Positions 17,317 to 24,866 of a stretch of DNA of 64,000 nucleotides are shown here, piece by piece (the first letter of the stretch is position 1; each line of letters starts with the position of its first letter). Below the pieces are notes generated by a model. It was not told the origin of the DNA and did not search any database. It saw nothing but the letters and a program-made list of their open reading frames with translations. The translations under genes and the position numbers were made by a program. The DNA comes from Gp1-AA133 sp964641665 (GTDB taxonomy: Bacteria; Acidobacteriota; Terriglobia; Terriglobales; Acidobacteriaceae): contig CAZXKO010000078.1 in NCBI GenBank assembly GCA_964641665.1, positions 62,001 to 126,000 of the forward strand, read 5' to 3'.

Positions 17317-17575
17317 AGTTTCCGACCTCCGCCACCCCGGGGCATACCCCGGTGGCCGAGGCGAGGGAGAGTTCTTCTTAGCGAACTCAGCGGTCTGCCT
17401 CAGCGACCTCTGCGGTGAAAAGCTCTTACCCGCAAAATCGTTGAAGGAATCGCAGACCGCGCCGAGAAACCTCCCAAGGGTGCCGGGGGAAACCCCGACG
17501 CCTCCCGTGCTTCGCGGAAGCACATTGGAAAGGAGACACTCGCCGGATGTACCCGTCCCGGGGTGCGTGTCCTTT
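17317..17575 (+). promoter_or_regulatory. moaA: Structured moaA leader, candidate molybdenum-cofactor (Moco) riboswitch with an embedded repeat
   Basis: The leader holds strong stems: GCCACC...CCGGGG with CCCCGGTGGC (about 17331-17356), GCGGTCTGC (17390-17398) with GCAGACCGC (17452-17460), a GAAA-tetraloop hairpin GGGG-GAAA-CCCC near 17485-17496, and GTGCTTC-GCG-GAAGCAC (17507-17523). These are followed by GGAAAGGAGACACTCGCCGG. The 3' part and the position before moaA resemble the Moco RNA motif that represses cofactor-synthesis genes. The match is from memory, not computed. The segment 17370-17440 looks like a dispersed CTCTGCGG-type repeat lodged in the middle of the leader. Confidence 0.55.
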
Positions 17576-17638
17576 TCCTCAGCATCTAGCAATTAGCACT
17601 CGGCCATTCGAGGCCCGTTGCCTTCTCGCTCGCCGCGC

Positions 17639-17683
17639 AAGGCTAAGTGCCAATTGCTAAATGCCAATTGCTAAGTGCTAATG
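17639..17683. repeat. Heptad repeat array (GCTAAGT type) abutting moaA
   Basis: Six units of the 7-base family (GCTAAGT, GCCAATT, GCTAAAT, GCCAATT, GCTAAGT, GCTAATG) run directly into the moaA ATG at 17681. A Shine-Dalgarno sequence is not visible. Confidence 0.75.
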
Positions 17684-18673
17684 GCTGCTCTTACCGACAA
17701 ATTCGGCCGCCCGATCACCGATCTCCGGATCTCGATCACCGACCACTGCAACTACAAGTGTGTCTATTGCCGGACCGGCAACGAAGGCGCCCTCTACGGC
17801 GATCTGCCCTTCGCTGACTACCTCCGCATGGCGCGCGTCTTCGCCGGCCTCGGAATTAAGAAGGTGCGACTCACCGGAGGCGAACCACTCCTGCGCAAAG
17901 GTGTCGTCGAGTTCGTTCGCAATCTCTCCCAACTGCGCAGCGCCGACGGCTCGCCGCTCGAACTCGCACTCACCACCAACGGTCACCTGCTTGCCGAGAT
18001 GGCTCAGCCCCTTAAAGATGCCGGCCTCCATCGCGTGACCGTCAGCATGGACGCGGTCGATCCCGACCGCTTCGCCCGCATCACCCGTGTCCCGAACGGC
18101 TACGACCGCGTACTCGCCGGCATCCGCGCCGCCAAGCGCGCCGAACTCGATCCCGTGAAAGTGAACTGCGTGCTCCTGCGCGGCTTCAACGAAGACCAGA
18201 TCATCCCCTTCGGCATGTTCGCCCGCGAAGAAGGCATCGTCCTCCGCTTCATCGAGTTCATGCCGCTCGAGGAAGATCGCGTCTGGTCGCCCACGGTCGT
18301 CGTCACCCTCGACGAAATCCTCCAGCGCATGTCCGAGTATCGCCCGCTGGTCGAGATCCCGCACCAGCGCTCCGAAACCGCCCGCCGCTACCGCTTCGAC
18401 GACGGCGTCGGTGAAATCGGCATCATCGCCCCCGTCTCGCACCCCTTCTGCGGACACTGCAGCCGCGTCCGCCTCACCTCCGACGGCAAAATCCGCACCT
18501 GCCTGTTCTCCATCTGGGACCACGACCTCCACGCGCAAATGCGCCGCGATGCGACTGACGCCGACCTCGAAGAGTTCATCCGCGGCGTCATCCAAAAGAA
18601 AGAGGCTCGCCACCACATCGGCGAGCCCGACTTCGTCCCCGCCTCGCGGACCATGGTCCACATCGGCGGGTAG
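17681..18673 (+). CDS. moaA: GTP 3',8-cyclase MoaA (molybdenum cofactor biosynthesis)
   Basis: 330 residues from ATG 17681. A radical-SAM enzyme that rearranges GTP to 3',8-cyclo-GTP in the first step of molybdopterin synthesis. The SAM-cluster motif CNYKCVYC gives Cys23, Cys27 and Cys30. LTGGEPLLRK is the SAM-binding GGE motif. The C-terminal second cluster appears as PFCGHCSRVRLTSDGKIRTC, and the protein ends in the family's conserved Gly-Gly (MVHIGG). An in-frame GTG two codons upstream lies in the repeat array and is less likely. No other moa/mog gene is adjacent, so the pathway must be completed elsewhere. Confidence 0.96.
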   Translation: MAALTDKFGRPITDLRISITDHCNYKCVYCRTGNEGALYGDLPFADYLRMARVFAGLGIKKVRLTGGEPLLRKGVVEFVRNLSQLRSADGSPLELALTTNGHLLAEMAQPLKDAGLHRVTVSMDAVDPDRFARITRVPNGYDRVLAGIRAAKRAELDPVKVNCVLLRGFNEDQIIPFGMFAREEGIVLRFIEFMPLEEDRVWSPTVVVTLDEILQRMSEYRPLVEIPHQRSETARRYRFDDGVGEIGIIAPVSHPFCGHCSRVRLTSDGKIRTCLFSIWDHDLHAQMRRDATDADLEEFIRGVIQKKEARHHIGEPDFVPASRTMVHIGG

Positions 18674-18687
18674 GAGAGCAGTCGCAA

Positions 18688-18770
18688 GGCACTAGTCTCA
18701 AGTCGTCAGGCTCCGCCAATGACGAGGAACTAGTCCCTGACGACCGACGACTAGCGACTGACGACTAGAC
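18688..18770. repeat. Heptad-type repeat with inverted arms between moaA and the SDR gene
   Basis: Units of the CGACTAG/CGACTGA/CGACCGA type are clustered in the 90-base spacer between two convergent genes, with TAGTC...GACTA complementary arms. It could fold into a bidirectional terminator, but no T-run follows. Confidence 0.6.
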
Positions 18771-19514
18771 TTGCCCCATCCCGCCATCCACATTAATATC
18801 GACGCCCGTGATGTAAGACGACTCCGGCGTCGCGAGGAACAGAACCGTGCTGGCGATCTCTTCCGGTTGTCCGAACCGCTTCATGGGAACCTTGGCCACG
18901 GCGTCGCGGGCAAACTCGTCGATCGCTTCCTTCGGCAATCCCGTGCGTCCGAAGATAGGCGTGACAATCGGTCCAGGGCTGACCACGTTCACCCGAATTC
19001 CACGATCGATCAGCTCTGTGGTCAACGTCCGGGCAAACGAGCGCACCGCCGCCTTGGTCGCGGCATAGACGCTCGCACCTGCCAGGCCGGTCTCGTTCAC
19101 CACCGACGAATTGATGATCACCGACGCTCCATCATTCAGCAGTGGTAGCGCCTTTTGGATCGTGAAAAACACGCCCTTGACGTTCACGTCGAAGGTCTCG
19201 TCAAACAAAGCCTCCGTGCTGTCGGTGACGGGCGCGAACTTCGCGATACCGGCGTTGGCGAACAGCACGTCGATCTTGCCGAACTTTTCGCCGACCGCCT
19301 TATAGAGCTTGTCGAGATCCGCCAGCTTGGAAACATCACCCTTCACGGCAATCACGTCGCCGCCAATTGTCTTCACTGCTTCCTCCAGCGTCTTTTGATC
19401 GCGACCCGAAATCGCCACCTTGGCGCCTTCCTCACGAAACCGCTTGGCGGTTGCCAAGCCGATCCCACTGTTGCCGCCCGTCACGACGGCCACTTTCCCT
19501 GTCAGTCTTGCCAT
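18765..19514 (-). CDS. Short-chain dehydrogenase/reductase (SDR family)
   Basis: 249 residues. I chose the ATG at 19514 (MARLTGKVAVVTGG) because AGAGGCG lies 7 bases upstream. A 12-codon longer form is open but lacks this. Classical SDR motifs are present: TGGNSGIG (residues 12-19) for the dinucleotide, NAG at 87-89, catalytic Ser136/137, Tyr150 and Lys154 in SVYAATK, and the PGPIVTPIFG segment. It ends in the family-typical YITGVDINVDGGM. The substrate is unknown. Divergent from an ArsR-type regulator across a 333-base spacer that includes a perfect 22-base palindrome, suggesting regulated expression. Confidence 0.92.
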   Translation of the reverse strand: MARLTGKVAVVTGGNSGIGLATAKRFREEGAKVAISGRDQKTLEEAVKTIGGDVIAVKGDVSKLADLDKLYKAVGEKFGKIDVLFANAGIAKFAPVTDSTEALFDETFDVNVKGVFFTIQKALPLLNDGASVIINSSVVNETGLAGASVYAATKAAVRSFARTLTTELIDRGIRVNVVSPGPIVTPIFGRTGLPKEAIDEFARDAVAKVPMKRFGQPEEIASTVLFLATPESSYITGVDINVDGGMGQV

Positions 19515-19619
19515 GATGTCGCCTCTTTTCTCAAGAAACTTGTTGCTCATGCCGCTCGGCCTTCAGGCCCGCCCCCGGAATCAAGTGTCCCGACGGCGCC
19601 GCCCGCTCAATCAATTCGA

Positions 19620-19641
19620 TAGTTTGATGATCATCAAACTA
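19620..19641. promoter_or_regulatory. Perfect 22-bp palindrome, candidate operator of the SDR/ArsR pair
   Basis: Half-site TAGTTTGATGA is followed immediately by its exact reverse complement. It lies 106 bases upstream of the SDR start and about 206 bases upstream of the ArsR-family start, in the shared divergent spacer. Such symmetry is typical for binding of a dimeric winged-helix repressor. The local AT richness contrasts with the surroundings. Confidence 0.6.
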
Positions 19642-19763
19642 CGAAGATGCAGACTTTCGCTAACCCGATTGTGGTGAGGGCTTTTCCGGCGGAACGACAA
19701 GTCAAGGGTGGGCAGCCCCGAGGCCCAGGTGAGGCAAGCAACGCAGGCTGGAAGGCCAGGTCT

Positions 19764-19826
19764 CTGAGCCTCTCTGCGCTCGGCGGCTTTTCTCCGCGAT
19801 CTTTGCGGTTAAAAGTCTTTTTCCAT
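19764..19826. repeat. Dispersed CTCTGCGG/TTTGCGGTTAAAAG repeat
   Basis: The segment CTCTGCGCTCGGCGGC...GATCTTTGCGGTTAAAAG is a member of a family also seen at about 23188-23240, 46541-46592 (inverted), inside the moaA leader (about 17370-17440) and partly at 42205-42255. It lies just upstream of the ArsR-family gene. Confidence 0.65.
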
Positions 19827-19847
19827 CCGCTAGAATCTCAACGTCCC

Positions 19848-20150
19848 ATGGACACCGCACAAATCGCGAAGATCTCCAAAGCCCTGGCCGATCCCACCCG
19901 CCTCGAGATATACCAAGCGATCGCGGCCAAGCCCGACATGTATTGCGGGGAAATCCTCGAGAAGTACGAACTCGCGCCCGGCACGCTCTCGCACCATTTG
20001 AAGGCGCTGGTGGAAGCCGGTCTCATCGAATGCCGCCGCGAAGGTCAGTTCATCCATAGCCGCGTGCTCCCGGTAACCATACGCGACTACACTCAGACTC
20101 TCTCCCGGCTCGCGCGCGCCAACCGCAGAACCGACCGCGAAGTGTATTGA
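19848..20150 (+). CDS. ArsR-family winged-helix transcriptional regulator
   Basis: 100 residues from ATG 19848. The open frame reaches further upstream, but that part is repeat-derived. The sequence MDTAQIAKISKALADPTRLE and the helix-turn-helix APGTLSHHLKALVEAGLIEC are the classic ArsR/SmtB fold. The metal-binding ELCVCD-type motif in the recognition helix is absent (there is MYCGEILEKYELAPG), so it may sense a small molecule rather than a metal. It is divergent from the SDR gene and may bind the 22-bp palindrome between them. Confidence 0.88.
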   Translation: MDTAQIAKISKALADPTRLEIYQAIAAKPDMYCGEILEKYELAPGTLSHHLKALVEAGLIECRREGQFIHSRVLPVTIRDYTQTLSRLARANRRTDREVY

Positions 20151-20178
20151 CGGCAACCTCTACCGGCAGCGGGCTGGG

Positions 20179-20222
20179 CGAACGACCAACGACCAACGAC
20201 CAAGAATCAACGACCAGACCGC
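20179..20222. repeat. Heptad repeat array (ACGACCA type)
   Basis: Tandem 7-base units ACGACCA occur three to four times, with a degenerate tail ending next to the ATG of the YdeI-like gene at 20224. Another copy of this family is upstream of the methyltransferase gene. Confidence 0.75.
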
Positions 20223-20223
20223 C

Positions 20224-20826
20224 ATGAAAGCTACCCGCGATAAAACCCTCTTTTTCCCCACCCCCGACGACTTCCGCGCCTGGCTCGAAGAGCACCACGC
20301 CACCGAGCGCGAACTCTCCGTCGGTTTCTACAAGAAAGATTGCGGCAAACCCAGCATCACCTGGCCCGAGTCGGTCGACGCCGCGCTCTGTTACGGCTGG
20401 ATCGACGGCGTCCGCAACTCCATCGACGCCATCCGCTACTGCATCCGCTTCACTCCGCGGAGGCCCACCAGCACGTGGAGCGCGATCAACTTCAAGCGCG
20501 TCGCCGAACTGACCAAGCTCGGCCTCATGCACCCTGCTGGTGTTCGGGCCTTCGAAGCCCGCAAGGGCGGCAAGACCGGCATCTACGCCTACGAGCAGCG
20601 CCAGAACGCGATGCTTCGCGCCGCCGACGAAAAGAAATTGCGCGCCAACAAAAAAGCCTGGCGGTTTTTCCAGTCCCAGCCCGCCTGGTACCGCCGCACC
20701 GCCGCATATCGAGTGATCAGCGCGAAACAGGAAGAAACGCGCCAGCGCCGCCTGCAGCGACTCATCGAGGATTCCGAGCGTGGGCTATCCATCAAGGAAC
20801 TGCGCCGGGCATCGGGAAAGAAGTAG
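20224..20826 (+). CDS. YdeI/OmpD-associated family protein
   Basis: 200 residues. N-terminal FFPTPDDFRAWLEEHHATERELSVGFYKK and WPESVDAALCYGWIDGVRNSID are the hallmarks of the YdeI/OmpD-associated (bacteriocin-protection) family. RFTPRRPTSTWSAINFKRVAEL follows, and a Lys/Arg-rich C-terminus carries the domain's helical tail. The biochemical function is not established; members are cytoplasmic. ATG 20224 follows a heptad-repeat spacer without an evident ribosome site. Likely single gene. Confidence 0.9.
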   Translation: MKATRDKTLFFPTPDDFRAWLEEHHATERELSVGFYKKDCGKPSITWPESVDAALCYGWIDGVRNSIDAIRYCIRFTPRRPTSTWSAINFKRVAELTKLGLMHPAGVRAFEARKGGKTGIYAYEQRQNAMLRAADEKKLRANKKAWRFFQSQPAWYRRTAAYRVISAKQEETRQRRLQRLIEDSERGLSIKELRRASGKK

Positions 20827-20874
20827 TCGATACAATAGAGTAGGGAGTACGTTGTCAGCGTACTCCCAGGAAAT

Positions 20875-20925
20875 CTTGTCATTCCGACACCCGAGGGCAG
20901 CGAGGAAGGAGGAATCTGCTTTTTC
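20875..20925. repeat. Dispersed repeat A (GTCATTCCGAC...GGAGGAATCTGCT), copy 1
   Basis: About 50 bases reading TTGTCATTCCGAC, a variable CGAGGGCAGCGAGG core and GGAGGAATCTGCTTTTT. Further copies are at 23084-23135, 23291-23340 and 24867-24917, with an inverted copy at 51593-51643. The GAGCGCAGCGAG core is near-palindromic, as in REP-like intergenic repeats. Confidence 0.8.
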
Positions 20926-20940
20926 TCACCACCCTCGTTC

Positions 20941-21438
20941 CTACGCCATCGCCGGCTGCACCCGGAACCGCCTCGCCGCTACGATCCCCAGCCCGATAAA
21001 GATCGCCATCACCACCGCCTAAGCCGCCACAAACGGAGGCTCTTTCCCGTTCGGAGCCGGCGCGTGCAGCGCGGGCACTTTCAGAAACGCCTGCACCACT
21101 GCCACAAAGCAGTTCGAATACAGCGCCAACACACTGCCGACCACGTAAAGGAGCCGCCCCGCCCGTGCCAGATGTAGTACGTAGCGCCCCAGAATCGCCA
21201 GCGCCAGCACGACCAGCGAGATGGTCCCGACGATATGCGACGGCAAAAGATGCTCCGCCGGGAACAGGAATCCGGTCGCGCTGGTCAGAGCCGTGGTCAC
21301 CAGGAAAATCGCGGTCCATCCGTCCAGGCGTTTCCCGTTCAGCATGCCGTACACCACGACGAATCCCGTGCCGATGCCCGCCAGGCTGATCAACACATGC
21401 AGAAGCGTGAAAGTCGATAAGCTCATGCCCAAGACCAT
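20941..21438 (-). pseudogene. Small integral membrane protein interrupted by an in-frame TAG near its C-terminus
   Basis: The main frame runs from ATG 21438 (AAAGGA upstream) to a TAG at 21019-21021, giving 139 residues with four membrane helices (for example STFTLLHVLISLAGIGTGFV). Past this TAG the same frame continues for exactly 25 codons (AVVMAIFIGLGIVAARRFRV and PAMA) to a second TAG at 20941-20943. That continuation reads like the missing last membrane helix with a basic end. The residue at the first TAG could have been Gln (CAG to TAG). It may be a nonsense mutation, or the short form may be functional. Function unknown; DUF2306-like in general appearance. Confidence 0.55.
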
Positions 21439-21598
21439 GATCGATATCCTTTCAGAAATGGTGTGATGTTCGGTCACACGGGTCGTTGTGAAGGGTGAGT
21501 GATCCCGATAAAACGCCCCAGAAAATGTCCGCCATTCTACACCTCAGGCCCGCCTCCGTTACCAAACGCGATGCGGACATTTGCCCCTCCTCGGTTCC

Positions 21599-21646
21599 GT
21601 AGCGTCGGCATCTTGCCGGCTGTCCGGCGGGCGTCCCGCCCGCCGC
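21599..21646. repeat. Dispersed repeat (TAGCGTCGGCATC type), copy 2
   Basis: Matches the element at 17168-17219: GTAGCGTCGGCATC, then TTGCCGGCTGTC and a GGGCGTCCCGCCC hairpin. It lies upstream of a secreted-protein gene. Confidence 0.65.
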
Positions 21647-21712
21647 ACCGCACGGGGTCACGCAGCCCGCACTCACTGGTCGCCATCCTCACCCCTGTGG
21701 CAATATCCACCC

Positions 21713-22318
21713 ATGGAGCCTTACCGAACCCGAGCCGCTTATTCGTGCCTGCTGGCGCTTGTCCTTCTCACCACGCTCCCCAGGCTTTCTCGCGCCCAGC
21801 AAACTATCCCTAACACCCCGGAGGGCTTCCAGCAGCAATACCACGCGACCTTCGAAAGCTATCTCCACCACAACGAGCGCGCGTTGCAGTCTCGGCTCGA
21901 CACCTTCGCCATCCCCGCTCACTGGTTCGCCGACACCTTCGGTCCCGACCGAGGCCCCGCACTGGCCGCGCAATACGCCAGCGAATTTTCGGAATTCAAA
22001 CGCCGCACCGCCGAGAGTTACGCCGCCGGTGACACGATGAAGGCGAAGATGCAGGTCGATCCCGCCACACCCCTCGACATCCGCACCCGCCCCTGGACCC
22101 CAGCCGACGACACGAAGTCTCTCCCTCGCATGCCAGCTCTCCGGGCACCCCTGCCGTCAGTGCAGAAGTTCGATATCCACTATGTTCTCGCCGGCCCCGG
22201 GCAGAGCGCCAGGCTCACCTCATGGATCGACTCATTCCTCTACATCGACGGTGCCTTCCGCTTCTTCGGCTCCGGCACCCGCCCCTTCTGGATCTCCCAG
22301 CCGAAGCCTGAAATCTGA
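21713..22318 (+). CDS. Secreted protein of unknown function
   Basis: 201 residues from ATG 21713 (MEPYRTRAAYSCLLALVLLT), with a signal peptide cleaved near LSRAQQ. The upstream in-frame extension is Arg-rich repeat DNA and is rejected. The mature protein has helix-rich segments (EGFQQQYHATFESYLHHNER) and a C-terminal beta-type segment (FDIHYVLAGPGQSARLTSWIDSFLYIDGAFRFFG), a pattern I have seen in Acidobacterial secreted proteins but cannot name. No catalytic motif is evident. Periplasmic location is inferred. Confidence 0.75.
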   Translation: MEPYRTRAAYSCLLALVLLTTLPRLSRAQQTIPNTPEGFQQQYHATFESYLHHNERALQSRLDTFAIPAHWFADTFGPDRGPALAAQYASEFSEFKRRTAESYAAGDTMKAKMQVDPATPLDIRTRPWTPADDTKSLPRMPALRAPLPSVQKFDIHYVLAGPGQSARLTSWIDSFLYIDGAFRFFGSGTRPFWISQPKPEI

Positions 22319-22494
22319 GGAGCAGGTGTTAGGTCTTAAGGTCTTAAGGTGTTAGGCCTCAGGTGCCTAGCCTCAAGTGTCACTCCCAGACCTAAGACCT
22401 AAGACCGAAGACCCAAGACCCAAGACCTGAGACCTAAGACCTGAGACCTAAGACCTGACACCTGGCACCTGGCACCTGAGACCTGACACCTTTT
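22318..22494. repeat. Long heptad satellite (AGACCTA type) with inverted left arm
   Basis: The right arm has at least 14 consecutive 7-base units (GACCTAA, GACCGAA, GACCCAA, GACCTGA, CACCTGG, CACCTGA). The left arm contains the complementary heptads (AGGTCTT, AGGTGTT, AGGCCTC), so the two halves could pair over more than 60 bases. It lies between the secreted-protein gene and the DUF2203 gene. Confidence 0.85.
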
Positions 22495-22555
22495 CGTAAC
22501 GTTCCCACCGTCACGCCCTCAGGAAGTCACCCATGCATTAAAATAGGGTCAACCC

Positions 22556-22993
22556 ATGTCCACGCGTACTTTCACCCTGCAAGACGCTCAAATGCTGCTG
22601 CCCACGCTGGAATCCCTGCTGCGCACCGCGATCAGCAGCAAGAAGCTCATCGAAGAGGTCGACACCGAGATGCAGGACCTGGCTCATCGCGTCTTCCTGA
22701 ACGGCGGCACGCTCATCAACGTGGTCGAGGTCGCCCGCCGCAAGGCCGAGCGCGAGAAAGCCGTCCAGCGCGCCAAAGACGCCATTGCCGAAATCCACTC
22801 TACCGGCGTCCAGGTCAAAGACATCGACATCGGTCTGCTCGACTTCCCCTGCAAGGTGGAAGGCGAAATCCTGCTGCTGTGCTGGAAACTGGGAGAAGAA
22901 AAGATCACCCACTGGCACTCCACCGAAGAAGGCTTCGCCGGCCGCAAGCCCATCGACGAGCGCATCGAGCGGGCGGGAAGGAAAAAGCACTAG
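22556..22993 (+). CDS. DUF2203 domain-containing protein
   Basis: 145 residues. The N-terminal half is a long helix (FTLQDAQMLLPTLESLLRTA). The C-terminal half has the family signature FPCKVEGEILLLCWKLGEE followed by ITHWHSTEEGFAGRKPID. DUF2203 proteins are small cytoplasmic proteins of unknown function conserved in Acidobacteria and some Gram-positives. Length is normal. ATG 22556 follows the heptad satellite by about 60 bases. Confidence 0.92.
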   Translation: MSTRTFTLQDAQMLLPTLESLLRTAISSKKLIEEVDTEMQDLAHRVFLNGGTLINVVEVARRKAEREKAVQRAKDAIAEIHSTGVQVKDIDIGLLDFPCKVEGEILLLCWKLGEEKITHWHSTEEGFAGRKPIDERIERAGRKKH

Positions 22994-23506
22994 AGCTGAT
23001 CTACCGCGTACGGTTCCCCGGGAAGAACACCCTTCACTGCCTGTAGGAATTCTTCCGCACCGCCGATCGTGACCGACTGCCATAATCTTGTCATTCCGAC
23101 ACGCGAGCGCAGCGAGCAAGGAGGAATCTGCTGTTCCCCGGGGAATGCCACCCTCGGCAGAATCTCCTCACCGGAAGGTGCCTCGTTTTTCCTTCGCGTC
23201 CCCTGCGGCCTTTCCTCCGCGTCCTTTGCGGTTAAGAGCTCTGGCTTTCGGGGTGTTCTGCAGAATCTCCGGGGTGAGACACTTCTTGCTCTTTGTCATT
23301 CCGACGCCGAGCGCAGCGGAGGCAGGAGGAATCTGCTGTCGCATCCGTTGGCGGGCCTTCGCAGTCAAAGGCTTCTGGGTTCGCATGGCGCAATCACCCA
23401 TCTACAATGGCAGGTATGCCATCTTGTTAGGACCCCCGTTCAACCTCTATCCTCAGGAAATCGCAAGCAGCAATAAAATTTTTATGAGATGCACCGGAGG
23501 AACAGA
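22994..23506. other. Repeat-rich intergenic stretch, no gene
   Basis: About 510 bases containing two copies of repeat A (23084-23135 and 23291-23340) and one CTTTGCGGTTAAGAGC-type repeat (about 23188-23240). Open frames are of low quality. A ribosome site GGAGGAACAGA for the next gene lies at its end. Confidence 0.7.
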
Positions 23507-23839
23507 ATGAGCGAACACTACCATGACCCCGCGGACCTGCGGTTGCTCAAGGACATGAGCAAACTCGCGCCCACTGAGTTCAACGCCTGGCTCAACCTCG
23601 ACAAGATTGTTGCCCGCGAGGACGGCGCCATCCCCAGAAAGTACCGCGAGCTCATCGCCCTGGCCGTGGCCTGCACGACCCAGTGTCCGTACTGCATCGA
23701 AGTGCACACCAAGGCCGCGAAAGGTGCAGGCGCGTCGCGCGAGGAGATCACCGAAAGCGCCTTCCTCGCCGCTGCCCTACGCGCTGGTGGAGCGGCCACG
23801 CATGGCGCCATGGCGCTGAAGTTTTACGATCAGGCCTGA
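23507..23839 (+). CDS. Carboxymuconolactone decarboxylase / AhpD-family protein
   Basis: 110 residues from ATG 23507, with GGAGGA upstream. The short AhpD-like domain carries REDGAIPRKYRELIALAVAC and TQCPYCIEVHTKAAKGAGAS. The CPYC pair and downstream His form the peroxidase-type redox centre of AhpD-like proteins. A bona fide carboxymuconolactone decarboxylase is unlikely, since the CxxC-His form is typical of alkylhydroperoxidase-like members. Probably a cytoplasmic antioxidant protein. Single gene in a repeat-rich neighbourhood. Confidence 0.9.
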   Translation: MSEHYHDPADLRLLKDMSKLAPTEFNAWLNLDKIVAREDGAIPRKYRELIALAVACTTQCPYCIEVHTKAAKGAGASREEITESAFLAAALRAGGAATHGAMALKFYDQA

Positions 23840-23979
23840 GTCCCCCGACTGCCCCGGCAACGCGGGACAAGCGGAATCGACAGACAGAACGGATGCGAAG
23901 GCGATAAGCGACGCAAACTGCCTGCATGCACACCATTGCAGCACCAGATCGCAGAGCTTGTCGCCAGCAGCCTTTTTGC

Positions 23980-24028
23980 CAACGACCAACGACCAACGAC
24001 CAAGAACGACCAATCAACGACCGACCTA
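23980..24028. repeat. Heptad repeat array (ACGACCA type) upstream of the methyltransferase
   Basis: ACGACCA units occur in tandem, then degenerate to CAATCAACGACCGACC and end 7 bases before the ATG at 24035. This is the same family as at 20179-20222. Confidence 0.75.
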
Positions 24029-24034
24029 CGATCG

Positions 24035-24820
24035 ATGTCGAAAGAATGGAACGCCGCCCTCTACCACCAGATCTCCACTCCGCAAGTGAGTTGGGGTAAG
24101 AAGGTGCTCGCGCGCACGTCCCTGCGCGGAGACGAAACCATCCTCGATGCAGGTTGCGGCACCGGACGTCTCACTCGCGATCTCCTCGAGGCCCTGCCCC
24201 GAGGCCGAGTCGTGGCGCTCGACGTCTCCCAGAACATGATCGACGCCGCCCGCGCCTACCTCGTCCCCGACTTCGGCGATCGCGTGGAGTTCGTCTGCTG
24301 CGACCTGCTCGCCATGCCGTTCGACAAAGAGTTCGACGGCATCTTCAGCACCGCCTCGTTCCACTGGGTGCTTGATCACGACCGCTTGTTTCAGAACCTC
24401 TACCACGCCCTGCGTCCCCGTGGCTGGCTCTGCGCCCAGTGCGGTGGCGGTAGGAATCTCGATCGTCTGCTTGCTCGCGTTGAAAAGCTCATGACTACCA
24501 TGCCCTATGCGATGCTCTTCGCCGGCTATCCCTTTCCCTGGGAGTACTCAGACGCCGAAACCGCCGCGGCGCGTCTGCGCCATGCCGGTTTCGACGAAAT
24601 CGAAACCAGCCTCGAAGATGCGCCCACTACCTTCCCCAACGCGCAGGAATTTCAGCAGTTCGTCGAAAGCGTAATCCTGCGCAACCACCTGCTGCACATC
24701 CCGGAACCAACCCAGCGCGAGCGATTTCTGGCCGAGCTAACCCGCCAGGCCGAAGCCGATGATCCCCCTTTCCTGCTCGACTACGTGCGGTTGAATCTGC
24801 AGGGAAGAAGGCCGGGATAG
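24035..24820 (+). CDS. Class I SAM-dependent methyltransferase (Tam-like)
   Basis: 261 residues from ATG 24035 (MSKEWNAALYHQISTPQVSW). Motif I ILDAGCGTGRLTRDLLE binds SAM, ALDVSQNMIDAAR follows as motif II, and FDGIFSTASFHWVLDH resembles the trans-aconitate methyltransferase/UbiE-like group. The substrate is unknown. The upstream in-frame extension is repeat sequence. No operon partner is visible. Confidence 0.9.
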   Translation: MSKEWNAALYHQISTPQVSWGKKVLARTSLRGDETILDAGCGTGRLTRDLLEALPRGRVVALDVSQNMIDAARAYLVPDFGDRVEFVCCDLLAMPFDKEFDGIFSTASFHWVLDHDRLFQNLYHALRPRGWLCAQCGGGRNLDRLLARVEKLMTTMPYAMLFAGYPFPWEYSDAETAAARLRHAGFDEIETSLEDAPTTFPNAQEFQQFVESVILRNHLLHIPEPTQRERFLAELTRQAEADDPPFLLDYVRLNLQGRRPG

Positions 24821-24828
24821 CCGTTAGC

Positions 24829-24848
24829 ACTTGGCACTTAGCTTTCGG
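24829..24848. repeat. Short heptad fragment (GCACTTA type)
   Basis: Degenerate TTAGCACTTGGCACTTAGC directly follows the methyltransferase stop codon. Part of the window-wide heptad family. Confidence 0.5.
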
Positions 24849-24866
24849 CCATCCGGCCTCACGCCA

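Noticed and set aside
17678..18661. 327-codon minus-strand frame opposite moaA
   Set aside because: Almost perfectly co-extensive with moaA, as expected for a codon-bias shadow.
22318..22494. Possible CRISPR array
   Set aside because: The units are 7 bases in tandem without unique spacers of 30 or more bases, and no cas genes are present.
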